NCBI GenBank assembly: GCA_951799405.1
Contig: OX637345.1
Location: 14,446,001 to 14,510,000 of the forward strand
Length of the DNA: 64,000 nucleotides
Direction of reading: 5' to 3'
DNA from: Agapetus fuscipes
Taxonomy: Eukaryota; Arthropoda; Insecta; Trichoptera; Glossosomatidae
The position numbers and the translations under genes were made by a program. Of the stretch, positions 10,100 to 21,074 are shown piece after piece. Each line of letters begins with the position of its first letter. Within the stretch, counting starts at the first letter, position 1. The notes under the pieces are model-generated. The model did not search any database. It worked only from the letters and a program-made list of their open reading frames with translations, and was not told where the DNA came from.

Positions 10100-10836
10100 G
10101 AGAATGGATTTGGAGAAGAAGTGCGTAATACAAACAGTGGTTGATGAAGGAGGTCAGGACACACACAGGGCAAGGTGTCTGTACGGAGTGGTGGTGGATT
10201 GTCATACATTGTGAGTATGGAACTGGAGAAGAAGGGCGTCATACAAACAGTGGTTGATGAAGGAGGTCAGGACACACACAGGGCAAGGTGTCTGTACGGA
10301 GTGGTGGTGGATTGTCATACATTGTGAGTATGGAACCGGAGAAGAAGGGCGTCATACAAACAGTGGTTGATGAAGGAGGTCAGGACACACACAGGGCAAG
10401 GTGTCTGTACGGAGTGGTGGTGGATTGTCATACATTGTGAGTATGGAACTGGAGAAGAAGGGCGTCATACAAACAGTGGTTGATGAAGGAGGTCAGGACA
10501 CACACAGGGCAAGGTGTCTGTACGGAGTGGTGGTGGATTGTCATACATTGTGAGTATGGAACTGGAGAAGAAGGGCGTCATACAAACAGTGGTTGATGAA
10601 GGAGGTCAGGACACACACAGGGCAAGGTGTCTGTACGGAGTGGTGGTGGATTGTCATACATTGTGAGTATGGAACTGGAGAAGAAGGGCGTCATACAAAC
10701 AGTGGTTGATGAAGGAGGTCAGGACACACACAGGGCAAGGTGTCTGTACGGAGTGGTGGTGGATTGTCATACATTGTGAGTATGGAACTGGAGAAGAAGG
10801 GCGTCATACAAACAGTGGTTGATAATGGATATCGGG
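10100..10836 (+). repeat. 113-bp tandem repeat, about 6.5 units
   Basis: The motif GGAGAAGAAG recurs at 113-bp steps (about 10112, 10225, 10338, 10451, 10564, 10677, 10790). Inner units are almost identical; the first and last are diverged, the usual sign of array homogenisation. The period is not a multiple of three. Confidence 0.95.
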
Positions 10837-10985
10837 ACACACAGAGGGGTATTTTGTCAATGTAAACTTGCCAAATTTAACCTATTTTTTTAGAACGTCT
10901 TCCGCTGTGGCATTAGATTTAAAATCAACTTTATTCCATTGCATAATGCAAGCTAGAACACAAATTCGACCTGACATGTTTATTT

Positions 10986-11160
10986 CAAAATATTATTTCG
11001 AGTGAATAAACCAATTGGTTTACACCTAATTGATTTCTTAGGTAGGTGAAATTAAAGATTACAAAACGGAAATTGCATCACGTCGTTGTTCTTACAATTT
11101 TGATGACATCAAAGGAAGAAAGGCGTAGACTGATATTAAAATGGCTTGACCTTATTATAC
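10986..11160 (+). repeat. Dispersed repeat, copy 2 (first at 4362-4538)
   Basis: Near-identical to 4362-4538. It continues further right into unrelated DNA (ACACGAATGGGTAATCCAC). Type unknown. Confidence 0.8.
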
Positions 11161-11279
11161 ACGAATGGGTAATCCACTATTTTATGTGCACAATAGGTTA
11201 CCCCAATTACAGTGCACCCTCACAGCTGGGAAGAACTCTTGATATATTTGGAAATCTTAATAAATTACACTAAAAAAAT

Positions 11280-11475
11280 AGACTTGTGCAAGAGCGTTAT
11301 ACTCCGAGTCACAGGGTGTTGTGCCACGACATCAGTACGGCTTTTTGGTACATGAAATAAATCATGTCCTCGGTTGTAGTCGACAGGCACATACAACCTG
11401 TAGCTCTCCAACAGGGTGGGACTGCCAATTAAGCCGTTGATGACCTTATGGGAGAGCACTATAAGGGCCTCGTTG
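11280..11475 (-). mobile_element. LINE E fragment, RT C-terminus
   Basis: Minus strand reads LSHKVINGLIGSPTLLESYR then DLFHVPKSRTDV, a Jockey/CR1-like ending. A second piece of the same family is at 23085-23192. Confidence 0.7.
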
Positions 11476-11727
11476 TGCCTCTTAGATCGAATAGAAATAA
11501 AAATCGATAGAAATGAATAAGGATGAAAAGAATATGACCAAAAGTACCTACCCCTTTTTTGATTGAGAAAAATAAACTGGTCCGTGAATTCTCATGAATA
11601 CATGAGTTAATTTCATTATTTTGGTGGTTGTTATTTATTTTACACGAAGTTCTTCTTTTAAACGAGGAATTGCATCAAGCCCTCAATAATTCTGATATTT
11701 CCTCTTATGCTAAGCATATTATTCTCA

Positions 11728-11830
11728 TCCCACCATGCCCTCTATTTCGAAGACTTTTATGTAGATTTTGTCAACCTTTTTGTCATCTCGTGAGTGAGTC
11801 TATCATGGCTCATTCTGGATATATGGATCA
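11728..11830 (+). repeat. 126-bp repeat, one diverged unit
   Basis: CCCTCTATTTCGAAGACTTT and GTGAGTGAGTCTATCATGGC match the 126-bp unit, with an internal deletion. Confidence 0.7.
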
Positions 11831-12105
11831 AGGAAATAAGTAACCGATTTTTCTTAACGTTGCAAGTGTAAACTGCCAACACTAATAGCGGATATTGCCT
11901 AGATAGATGCATAAAACATAAGTACGCCGATAGATTTTTTATTCACACATCTAAATTTCGTCACTGACGTTTAATGCACGCAGTTTGAGTCTCAAAGGTC
12001 AAAGATCGAGAGAAATTGCTAGGCAGAAAATTGATGTTGCAAAAAAATGTACATGCATGATATCTCCTCTTTCAACTCATGTGGACGCTTTTAGACGCCA
12101 GTGCG

Positions 12106-12920
12106 TCCTCTATTTCACAGACTTTTAAGTGGTCTTCCAGCTGGACGTTGACCAATTGTCATCTCATAAGCTACGGTGTGAGTGAGTCTATCATGGCTCA
12201 TTCTGGAGACATGGTCTCTCATCTTACTATGTCCTCTATTTCACAGACTTTTAAGTGGTCTTCCAGCTGGACGTTGACCAATTGTCATCTCATAAGCTAC
12301 GGTGTGAGTGAGTCTATCATGGCTCATTCTGGAGACATGGTCTCTCATCTTACTATGTCCTCTATTTCACAGACTTTTATGTGGTCTTCCAGCTGGACGT
12401 TGACCAATTGTCATCTCATAAGCTACGGTGTGAGTGAGTCTATCATGGCTCATTCTGGAGACATGGTCTCTCATCTTACTATGTCCTCTATTTCACAGAC
12501 TTTTAAGTGGTCTTCCAGCTGGACGTTGACCAATTGTCATCTCATAAGCTACGGTGTGAGTGAGTCTATCATGGCTGTTTCTGGAGACATGGTCTCTCAT
12601 CTTACTATGTCCTCTATTTCACAGACTTTTATGTGGTCTTCCAGCTGGACGTTGACCATATAAGCTACGGTGTGAGTGAGTCTATCATGGCTCATTCTGG
12701 AGACGTGGTCTCACATCTTACTCTGTCCTCTATTTCACAGACTTTTATGTGGTCTTCAAGCTTAATTTTGACCAATTGTCATCTCATAAGTTTCAGTGTT
12801 AATGGGTCTATCATGACACAGTTTGGAAACATGGTCTCTCATCTTACTATGCCCTCTATTTCACAGTCTTTTATGTGGTCTTCATCGACCAATTTTTGTC
12901 ATCTCAGAATCTTCTTATGT
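12106..12920 (+). repeat. 126-bp tandem repeat array, about 6.5 units
   Basis: TCCTCTATTTCACAGAC starts units at 12106, 12232, 12358, 12484 and 12610; the next begins at 12726 after a 10-bp deletion and the last at 12852. The 126-bp period is a multiple of three, so a long antisense frame stays open, but it is not a gene. On the minus strand each unit reads DHVSRMSHDRL then GQRPAGRPHKSL, the motif order of a LINE reverse-transcriptase C-terminus. Confidence 0.95.
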
Positions 12921-13261
12921 TTATAGTTTGCAGTCTCTTGAACGGTTCTGATCTTTGGACCGTTGTTGGATAAGTTGGTCCTACATTAGTACATAGATCT
13001 CACAAAAATAATTTATTACGGATTCTAACAGGTCACATAGGGCATGATAGTATAGGAAAATGATAAAAAATATTGATATTTTGTTCCTGAACTATGAATG
13101 CAGCCCGAGTGGGATTGTAAAACTTGTATTTTTTTTTAAATGTTGGAGCATTACGCAAGTACATGACGGCAATGTACTAATTTTAGATTTACTTACGTCG
13201 TCTCGTGTGTTCTAGACATCTGTAGAACTTTCGGAATGTTCCAAGTTTAAGAATTACTGTA

Positions 13262-13415
13262 ACTCTTAAGTCTGTTTCCATTCCGCTACGGGTGTCCAGA
13301 GTCTCTGTAGATTTGCCCCCAATTTTTCCTATCCTTGTATACTCCTTTCAATTCATTCATATCCATCACCTTTTTCATACATTTCTTTCTTTAACATTCG
13401 ATTTGTCCCATCCTT
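13262..13415 (-). mobile_element. LINE L 3' fragment
   Basis: CATTCCGCTACGGGTGTCCA and TTCAATTCATTCATATCCAT are the reverse of the LINE L 3' end. Confidence 0.75.
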
Positions 13416-13610
13416 CATGATAGACTTACTCACACTGTGGCTTATAAGATGACAATTGGGCAACGTCCAGCTGGAAGACCACATAAAAGTCTGTGAAATA
13501 GAGGACATAGATGAGAGAGCATGTCTCCAGAATGAGCCATGATAGACTCACTCACACCGTAGCTTATGAGACGAAAATCGGTCAACGTCTAGCTGGAAGA
13601 CCGCACAGAA
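13416..13610 (-). repeat. 126-bp repeat, about 1.5 units, inverted relative to the main array
   Basis: Carries GTCCAGCTGGAAGACCACAT and GAATGAGCCATGATAGACTC, i.e. the LINE-coding orientation is on the + strand here. It directly abuts LINE L. Confidence 0.88.
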
Positions 13611-14245
13611 ATCAAATAAATATTGTAAGAAGTAAAATATTTACATAATTCAAAGCACTTTATTCAATTCACGCAATATTTTATGACGATTGTTAAAATG
13701 CACTAATTCTTGATGTCTAACGTACAAAAAACAAACAAACCATAAAGAGTAAAATATGACGTGAAAAAAACGTGGCAACGCGTTCACGTACCATAGATAA
13801 AAACAATTATTGGCGCGTTGATTTGAATTTAGAATGAAAAAAAAGATAGCAAACGCATTCGCTTCTAAATTCAAACACTTGTTCCATGTTTGAATTTTTT
13901 GTGCCCACTAGACACACCAACACGAGTTAGATCTTTGCTTTGCATGTGTGTGTGAGTGTGTTTGTGTTCGTGTGTTTCCGTGTGTGTTCGTGTGTTCGGA
14001 AAAAAAACACATTTGAAATTTGAATGAGAAGTCGCGGTTTTGGCGCCCTAACCCGTCAGTGACAAAATAAAATTTTAAATAACCACCTGACGATTCAAAC
14101 GGATGTTTGCGAAACCGGTTGTGGTATAAAATATAATATACTCAAGGATCGAAAACAAATCTGTTTTTCTTTTATCCTTAAAAAAAATTAAATTATATTT
14201 TTCTTGTTTCAATGGAGCACCTTTCACTTTTGTCAATGTCACCCC
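13611..14245. other. Intronic DNA with a GT-rich microsatellite
   Basis: At 13938-14000 there is a run of GTGTGT and GTTCGTGTGT steps. The rest is unremarkable and carries no gene. Confidence 0.5.
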
Positions 14246-14492
14246 GATTGTTCCTTGACTTATACGTTGGTATGAGGCTGACCACAAATACTGTAAAAAG
14301 TGGTTCACTTTGTCAATGCCACGTCAGTTTCAGGGAAGGACGAAAAAGTTGCTGGACTTATGCTCTTTTGAGATTGGGTTTTGTTATTGTAAGTCCACAT
14401 GCGGCATGTGTAAGCGCGAACTTATACGCGTCTGCTTCAAGGCATGCATTTAATGTGAATATATCTTTGCAACTTAGATTATAGATAGTTTA
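14246..14492 (+). repeat. Family A element
   Basis: TTCCTTGACTTATACGTTGG to TTAGATTATAGATAG, with the CACATGCGGCATGTG hairpin intact. Confidence 0.88.
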
Positions 14493-15040
14493 TCATTTTA
14501 TTCGATGTGTTGGTACTGAAGGGGTTAAATTATTCTTAGTATGATTTAACATGTCATATTATGGACACCACACGTTGCATCGTATAGGTACTATAAGTTA
14601 GAAAAAATCAATGACGGCTATCTAGGAAATTTACTAAAGATGAAAAAAATACATTTTCTGGATCCGCATGAAATTCTTTGCGTTTTCACATATTTATTAT
14701 AGTCGGAAAACATCCTACATTGCCGAGTTTGATTCTATACGACTCATAGATATAGTATGCATGTGTATGTGTGTTCACGTATTTTTTGGCTAGCACTAAC
14801 ACATCAAATCTAAAGATTAAGGACGCTTCTCAAGTTGTACGTGCAATAGACTATGTACCAATTTTGTCTTAAACTCATCATCATCATCTTACATACACTA
14901 AAGGCCCGGTATTTTCAACGTTAGCATATGTGACTTTCAACTGATAAATAAAACTACCCGCACGATTGACATAAGTGCGTCCTTTTCACTCTATGCTCAC
15001 GTTGAAAAATTGGAACATAAGTCTATTAAATACCATAATG
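14493..15040. other. Intronic DNA, nothing recognised
   Basis: Includes TTTGATTCTATACGACTCAT near 14728, a small motif shared with the terminus of the MITE at 24965 and with position 455. Confidence 0.35.
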
Positions 15041-15226
15041 TCTAAATCTAAATCTAAGCTGCAAAGATATGTATCATTTAAGATTCATATTTAACGTATT
15101 CCCGCAAGCAGACATATTGTATAAATTCGCGCTAATACATGCCTCATGTGGACCTACAGTATAAAAACCCCATCTCAAATGAACATAAGCCCTGCAACTC
15201 TTGCCGACCTTCCCTGAAACAGTAAT
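15041..15226 (-). repeat. Family A element, 5' truncated
   Basis: From CTAAATCTAAATCTAAGCTG to CCGACCTTCCCTGAAACAG in reverse; the head is lost. Confidence 0.85.
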
Positions 15227-15277
15227 AATGGACTCCGGATATTCAAAATATCCCTCGGCTATGTGAGGTCACCTATA

Positions 15278-15523
15278 ATCTTGAAAAAGTTGCAGAGATA
15301 AATTGAAATTTAAGTCCCTTATTTAATGCATACCCACAAGTAGGCACATGCAAGTTCGCGCTTACACATGATGCATGTTTAGATAAAAAAAAAAACAAAC
15401 CTCACGCGAACATAAACTTAACAACTCCTGCCGCAGCAAACCGTGGTGACATTGACAAAAGTGAACCAAGTTTTGACAGCATGAGGGGGTCAGCCTCATA
15501 CCAACCTATTAGTCAAGGAACTA
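15278..15523 (-). repeat. Family A element
   Basis: Near full length, ending in CAACCTATTAGTCAAGGAA, with an A-run expansion in the middle (about 15388). Confidence 0.82.
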
Positions 15524-15824
15524 CACTTTTCAAATACCATTCACTATATCCTATGCTATGTAAATTTCATACAATGTAGGCTTGTGTATAGATATATATT
15601 GGAATACCTTTGTATGTGTTGGAGAGCGACCTTGAGATTGTCTGTTCGAAATTCAAACGCTTCCGCGTCGTAAATACCTACCGGCAATCAGGTTAACCAA
15701 CCGTCAAGCTGCATAAAACCGAAACTTATATACCTACCCATGAAAATAGCCTTTGGATCAGAAATGTTTTCTGTATTTAAAATTTTGAATCCAATGAGGT
15801 ACGCACGTGAATTGACATAGACAA

Positions 15825-15960
15825 TAATGTGTCGCCAACCGGCCGGGTTGCTAGGGTAAAGGCATACAAATATTTTGCTATTGGTAACTAAGCTCGGCAG
15901 TCCCATACAAGACTGACGTTTGTTCGCCGAGTAAAAGGTTCCAAATTCAATAATGTTCCG
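15825..15960 (-). repeat. Family G element
   Basis: CAACCGGCCGGGTTGCTAGG and GCAGTCCCATACAAGACTGA are the reverse of the copies at 22550 and 27590. Confidence 0.65.
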
Positions 15961-16189
15961 ACGTCATTCTCAATTTTATATATTTTATTGAAAACAGAAC
16001 ATAGACGAGTACGGGAATCGTGTCTTTTGCGTTGCCGGCCTTTGATTGCGGAATGGCTTACCGCACGAACTGAGAGCTTTGGAAGTGGAATTTTGTTTAG
16101 CGGTTTTGTTTGAAATCATTTATGTGTGTGAAAAGCATTCGAGGTTTACTTTCCATGCATATATACAATTTTAATCGTAGATACTGTAA

Positions 16190-16575
16190 AGGCGCTCGAA
16201 TTTGCTTTATTGACACTAACCCCGGTTCGAACCCAACCTGCCTCATGTCCTTTCTACAATAACTTCGACCCTAGTTGAAGAGATGTCATTGGGTTATCAA
16301 TTAATAATTCATTCAATAATCTATGATGCAAATATATATTACATTGAAGATTAATATTAAATGCATTCCCATAAGCATGCCTCATGTGGACGTACAATTT
16401 AAAAACCCAAATATCAAATGGACATTGGCAAAGTGAAACATTTTTTTACAGTACCTATGGGGTGGTCAGCCTCATACCAACCAAGTCAAAAAAATAAGAA
16501 TTAATTGATAATGTCAATACCTGTTCCTGGCCAGGCAAATAGGTTGGTGAATTGCATTCTTAAATTGGCACTCCA
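16190..16575 (+). mobile_element. SINE C interrupted by a family A copy
   Basis: Head with GGTTCGAACCCAACCTGCCT at 16213, then the SINE breaks off at about 16320 and resumes at about 16492 (TACCTGTTCCTGGCCAGG, GGTGAATTGCATTC). The intervening DNA is family A. Confidence 0.8.
16321..16491 (-). repeat. Family A element, deleted, nested in SINE C
   Basis: GCATTCCCATAAGCATGCCT to TGGTCAGCCTCATACCAACC in reverse, missing about 60 bp internally. Confidence 0.8.
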
Positions 16576-16716
16576 GGTAGAAATCCTTCACATTCTAGTC
16601 CATTTTCTCAGCTTTTATTATTCTCGTTTACTATTCAAGAAAATATTTTTATCAATCTAAAATTGTACGAAATTCGAAAATGCCCTTAATATAAATAATA
16701 TAACAAAAAAACATTT

Positions 16717-16913
16717 AGTGATGTGATCAGATTGAGGAGATTGTGAAAGAATGGGATATACATACAAAGTGAGCGTAAAAGAAGAAAATGCATGAAAAAG
16801 GTGATGGATATGAATGAATTGAAAGAGGCATGTAAGGATAGGAAAAAATGGAGGCAGCTCTGCAGAGGCTCTGGCCAACCCTAGCGGAATGTCGACAGAG
16901 TTACAGTTACAGT
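16717..16913 (+). mobile_element. LINE L 3' end
   Basis: GATCAGATTGAGGAGATTGT onward to GCGACAGAGTTACAGTTACAG-type terminus. The end is a short TTACAG repeat, a tail style seen in RTE-like LINEs. Confidence 0.85.
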
Positions 16914-17260
16914 TTGTAGGTATGACTCTTTTTGTTTAACTCATCTTGACCAAAAATGGGCATGGATGAATTTGTACAAATGTTAAAAATACATTTTGTC
17001 ATTTTTAAAATTGTTTTTAATGTCCTTGAATCTCGCAGAATTACGTGCGAAGAAAATGCCATCAGTTTTATTATTGCGTAATCATATGAAATTTACAGTC
17101 ATTAATCAAAGTTGCAAATCTAATGGTCAATGACCCTGAATACCACCGACTTTATAAGTATGTGAATCTAGTCATTTTAGGAAATAAAAAAAATACATGT
17201 ATAGATTTATTTTTAAGGTTCTGTTGTTTTCATATACAACTTAAATCTTTAATAATAATA
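16914..17260. other. Intronic DNA, nothing recognised
   Basis: AT-rich, no frames or repeat families seen. Confidence 0.35.
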
Positions 17261-17488
17261 TATAATCTAAGTTGCAAGGATATATTCATTTAAAGCTCTC
17301 AGATGCATGCCCACAAACAAACACGTGTAGTTCGCGCTTACAAATGCTGAATGTGTAATTACAAATAAAATCCAAACCTCAAATGAACATAAGCCCTACA
17401 ACTTTTGCCGATCTTCCCTGACACAGGGGTGACATTGACAAAGTGAACCATTTTTTACAATACCTCATACCAACCTATAAGTCAAGGA
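17261..17488 (-). repeat. Family A element, A2 subfamily
   Basis: TATAATCTAAGTTGCAAGGA, AAAGCTCTCAGATGCATGCC (A2 mark) to CCTATAAGTCAAGG; a few bases around the ACC repeat of the head are deleted. Confidence 0.86.
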
Positions 17489-17518
17489 ATTAAAATGCAT
17501 GAGGTTTAATAATTACTA

Positions 17519-17632
17519 AGCACACATTCAGCATTTGTAAGCGCGAACTACACGTGTTTGTTTGTGGGCATGCATTTGATATGAGCTTCAAATGTTAATA
17601 TATCTTTGCAACTTAGATTATAGAGATTATAG
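17519..17632 (+). repeat. Family A2, 3' half
   Basis: CAGCATTTGTAAGCGCGAAC to TTAGATTATAGAGATTATAG. It is followed within 10 bp by another family A copy in the same direction. Confidence 0.82.
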
Positions 17633-17640
17633 ATGCCTTA

Positions 17641-17878
17641 CTTCAAGATTCTTGACGAATAGGGTGGTGTGAGGCTGACCCCCCTATGAAAATTTGAAAA
17701 TGTGACCCCTTTTTCAGAGAAGGTCGTCAAAACTTACAGGGTTTATGCTCATTTGAGGTTTGGCTTTTAACTTCTAAGTACACGTGCAGCATTTTTAAGC
17801 ACGAACTTACACGTGTCTGTTTGTGGCCATGCATTTAATATGAATTTTAAATGTTTATATATCTTTGCAACGTAGATT
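17641..17878 (+). repeat. Family A element
   Basis: Head changed (TTCTTGACGAATAGGGTGG) but the body and the end ATATCTTTGCAACGTAGATT are clear. Confidence 0.8.
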
Positions 17879-18464
17879 TTGTTATATTCTTGTTACTCGA
17901 AGAATTACTGTTCTATTGGGGATGGTAAAAAAAATCTTTAATTTTTTTTGTCTGTTGATATTTTGAAAGATTCAATCTGGTCGATAGATTAATGGATAAA
18001 ACAGACATTGACCACTAATTAAATCTGAGGCACTTAACCCAAAAATGAGTTTTTTCTGATCTTGAAGAAAAAATACGCAGTTTCAACTGATTTTCTTCAG
18101 TACTTTTTTTTTATAATTTTCTCATGTGAAACGGACATTAATTTTTCCTTCAAATAAGAAAAAAAAAAAACAGTATTTTTTGTTGATAACTATCGAAATT
18201 AAATAAACGTTTATTTTTCACATGCTCTCAAAGTCTCAACACTATTTTTTGTCATAATTTTAAATTTGATTCGCAAAAAAAAAATGGATAAAAATCGTAT
18301 GACGCATAAAAAAGTATCCGAAAACATCCTTTAAATTAATTAATTTAATTTATAGCATTTTTTTGTGCAATTTTACCTCAGCATGTGAACCGAATCAATT
18401 GCAGATATGTGCTCGTACACCAAGTCAGTGCATCTATAATCTAACTTGCAAAGATATCGACCGG
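17879..18464. other. Very AT-rich intronic DNA
   Basis: Many A and T runs, no gene. A stub of a family A tail (ATCTATAATCTAACTTGC) at 18432 abuts the following SINE D. Confidence 0.4.
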
Positions 18465-18800
18465 TCCGTAGCTCAGTGGTAACACTGCGGACTCTGAATG
18501 GGAAGGTTGTGGGTTCGAATCCCGGCGGAGCACAAAAAATATACCATTTATATTTTCAAATTTGGTTTTTGTAGGGTTTGTGTATTCACACAGTGAAAAT
18601 TCATTTTTTTAAAATAAAGCTATTTTTTGTGAAAATAAACTACGTTAAACAAAAAATAGCTTTATTTTTCAAATTTGCTTTTCGCTTGGTTGAAAAATTC
18701 ATAAACCTTTACCATTGACCGGCCACCAAAGATCCATCCAGCCTTACAGCAACTGAGTCTAGCTTGAGTATTGGCGCTTTGTAGCGACGACCAATCTCGT
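18465..18800 (+). mobile_element. SINE D with a family H insertion
   Basis: tRNA-like head with A box (TAGCTCAGTGG) and B box (GGTTCGAATCC); the anticodon-loop region ACTCTGAAT looks like tRNA-Gln. The body is split at about 18562-18670 by family H (GTATTCACACAGTGAAAATT) that contains a hairpin with arms AAAATAAAGCTATTTTTTGT and its complement. The SINE resumes at TTGAAAAATTCATAAACC. Confidence 0.85.
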
Positions 18801-18894
18801 ACACCTCTGCGGCACTACTACAAGTGTCATAGACCCCTAGAGTCTCTAGAATCTAGGGAGTCTCCCGCACAGGATGTCTTAAAAAAAAATATAT

Positions 18895-19088
18895 ATTTCC
18901 ATTTAAGGCTCACATTTTATGCAGGCACATGTAAGTTCGCGCTTACACGTGCTGCATGTGTATTTACAAAATAAACCAAACTTCACATGAACCTAAACTT
19001 TGCAGCTCATGCCGCCGTTCCCTGAAACCGAGGTAGTATTGGTAAAAGTGAACCATGTTTTTTACAGCATTGGCGTCAGCCACATACC
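18895..19088 (-). repeat. Family A element, partly deleted
   Basis: CAGGCACATGTAAGTTCGCG through GAACCTAAACTTTGCAGCTC to CGTCAGCCACATACCA in reverse. Confidence 0.8.
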
Positions 19089-19198
19089 ATACTGTTACTT
19101 CTGTTGTCAAGCAGATTCCTTTTGATTTTTGTAACGCAATAATACGTCTTATTATCATTGTCAAAATAAAGAGTTGGTACTGTATTTTTGACCGCTTT

Positions 19199-19420
19199 CG
19201 GGGCTATTCTTAGACATTTTAGTCGCCGGTTGAGCCCACGCTTTGACAAACTAATGATGCTTTTGTATGAAGACCTGGCAATCCAAGATGGCCGCAAGTG
19301 AACAGCTGATTTGTTTTCATACAAATATTACTATCTGCTGATGAATCTTCCAGCGCAGGCACCATTAGATTGTCAAAGCGTGGGCTCAACCGACAACTAA
19401 AATGTCTAAGAATAGCCCCG
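19199..19420. mobile_element. Family F MITE, 222 bp
   Basis: Ends are near-perfect inverted repeats of about 48 bp: CGGGGCTATTCTTAGACATT at the left and its complement at the right, continuing to GAGCCCACGCTTTGACAA. The inner part has CCAAGATGGCCGCAAGTGAA. No coding capacity. Flanks show TTT on both sides, so a 3-bp target duplication is possible. Confidence 0.88.
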
Positions 19421-19477
19421 TTTCAATCTGTCAGTTGTCACTGGACTCTATCGTCAGCTTCGGCGTTTATTTATTTT

Positions 19478-19622
19478 TTAATAGATTTGTGAAGAGGAAT
19501 GCAATTCACCAACCTTTTTGCCTGGTCAAAACAGGCATTAAAATGATCAACTTATAATAATTCATTATTTAATATTTTTAATGAAATATTAATTAATAAC
19601 TACCCAATGACATCTGTTAAAC
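19478..19622 (-). mobile_element. SINE C, 3' part
   Basis: GTGAAGAGGAATGCAATTCA, then CTGGTCAAAACAGGCATT and TACCCAATGACATCTGTT in reverse order of SINE C. A LINE M end separates it from its head. Confidence 0.82.
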
Positions 19623-19623
19623 G

Positions 19624-19745
19624 TACTGTACTGTATCCTGCCGCCGTTCCACTAGGGGTGGCCGGTACCTCCGTAGATGCGTCTCCACTTTTTCTGTCCT
19701 TACAAAACACTTTCATTTCCTCAATATTCACCACCTTCTACAATC
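19624..19745 (-). mobile_element. LINE M 3' fragment
   Basis: TACTGTATCCTGCCGCCGTT, GGTGGCCGGTACCTCCGTAG are the reverse of the LINE M end seen at 47051. It interrupts a SINE C. Confidence 0.75.
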
Positions 19746-19769
19746 CACCAATCACCAATGTTGAGGTTA

Positions 19770-19866
19770 TTGTCGATAGGATGTGACGCAGGCGAGGTTC
19801 GAACCGGCGTTAGTGTCAATAACGCGAATTCGAGCGCCAACGCCTCATCCCCTTGACCATCCCAGT
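19770..19866 (-). mobile_element. SINE C, head
   Basis: GCGAGGTTCGAACCGGCGTT AGTGTCAATAACGC carries the B box and matches the head at 37190-37291 in reverse. Confidence 0.72.
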
Positions 19867-20195
19867 AATGCTTCGCCCATGTCTGCAATGGTCTTACGTG
19901 AGCTCCAACAGATCCCTAACACTGCGCTCGGCTGAAACTGGAGCCAAATCAAGGATTGAAGAACCTATAAGAAGAGTTAACACAATGTTTGGAGAGCTTG
20001 CATTTGCAGTTGCTGGTCCTCTGGTCTGGAACCACCTGCCACATCATGTGAGAGAGCTAGATGACCATGGAAAGTTCCGGAATGCACTGAAGACATGCAA
20101 ATTTTTGGCATCGTTTGCACCAGCGCCCTTGGAGTGACTACATCACGAAACGGCGCTATAAAGAAATCATCAACTCATCATCTCACGGGCGCCAT
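19867..20195 (+). mobile_element. CR1/L2-like LINE 3' end
   Basis: An open frame reads NTMFGELAFAVAGPLVWNHL then DHGKFRNALKTCKF, the standard C-terminus of CR1/L2 reverse transcriptases. It is followed by CATCACGAAACGGCGCTATA and a short ATC-repeat tail. Only the end is present, as expected for 5'-truncated insertion. Confidence 0.85.
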
Positions 20196-20254
20196 CAATA
20201 ATCGAAAATCTAAGTTGCACAGATACATTAACATTCAAAACTGTCATCACAGTT

Positions 20255-20390
20255 TTCCTCAAGATCATCTTTATCATCCCACTTTATGCTTGAGAAGCCC
20301 ATCGTAGACATGGGCGAAACATCCGGAAGCTCCATCTCACATGGAACACGGTAACAGATCACGGAAAACATCTCTACATCATCTGACTGA
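20255..20390 (+). mobile_element. Penelope-like element end, decayed hammerhead-like motif
   Basis: GAGAAGCCCATCGTAGACAT then GGGCGAAACATCCGG, and ACGGTAACAGATCACGG, match one arm of the palindrome at 36633-36876. The core here is mutated (TTGAGA in place of CTGAAGA). Confidence 0.55.
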
Positions 20391-20450
20391 GTGATTACAT
20401 CACGAAACGGCGCTATAAAGAAATAATCAGCTCATCATCATCATCCCGGC
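20391..20450 (+). mobile_element. CR1/L2-like LINE extreme 3' end
   Basis: ATTACATCACGAAACGGCGC TATAAAGAAAT and an ATC-repeat tail, the same terminus as at 20140-20195. Confidence 0.7.
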
Positions 20451-20827
20451 AAGAATCTCACCGCTTTCTCAAATACATGTTCGTAAACCGAAGCATTCAA
20501 ATATTGAGGTTGTACAATTTTTTTGACCGTGTGAATCACCGTAGATTGGGCAATTTGGATCTGATTAGCGAATTTTAATTGCCGTTTGACTGTTCGTCAC
20601 CCAATTTTAATGTTTCAATATATTACCTAACATCGTTCGTATGTTAATATGAAATCCATACGAAAAAAATACGTTTCTCAGGCTTAGGAGTATCCTTTAT
20701 TATATTACGCCAGGCGGTCGTCATATTATATGGTTCTAATAGCTCGGTCGATGTTCGCCTACTTTCAAAATTGAAGGTCACAGATTTGATACCAACTAAT
20801 GCATAAAAGTGTATCATTAAAAAAGTA
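20451..20827. other. Intronic DNA, nothing recognised
   Basis: No frame or known repeat seen. Confidence 0.35.
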
Positions 20828-21053
20828 AAACTAAGTTGCAAAGATATACATTCATATTAAATGCATTCCCACAAGCAGACGCGTAAAATTTCGCGCTAGC
20901 ACATGCCGCATGTGGACCCACAATATAAAAACCCAATCTCAAATGAACATAAGCCCTGCAACTCGTGCCGACCTTCCCTGAAACAGGGGTGACGTTGACA
21001 AAGTGAAACATCTTTTTACAGTATGGGTGGTCAACCTCATACCAACCTATAAG
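20828..21053 (-). repeat. Family A element
   Basis: AACTAAGTTGCAAAGATATA to CATACCAACCTATAAGT in reverse; well preserved. Confidence 0.88.
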
Positions 21054-21074
21054 TATAATCAACATTTAAACAAA

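Noticed and set aside
10100..10836. CRISPR-like array
   Set aside because: Units are contiguous 113-bp tandem copies without unique spacers, in eukaryotic DNA.
12079..12663. Open frame of 194 codons with a repeated 42-residue unit
   Set aside because: It is an accident of a 126-bp tandem repeat whose length is a multiple of three. The opposite strand carries the LINE-like signature and there is no start context or splice context.
19853..20137. Intact host gene encoding a 94-residue protein
   Set aside because: The sequence is the C-terminus of a CR1/L2-like reverse transcriptase with a LINE 3' tail and a second diverged copy at 21075.
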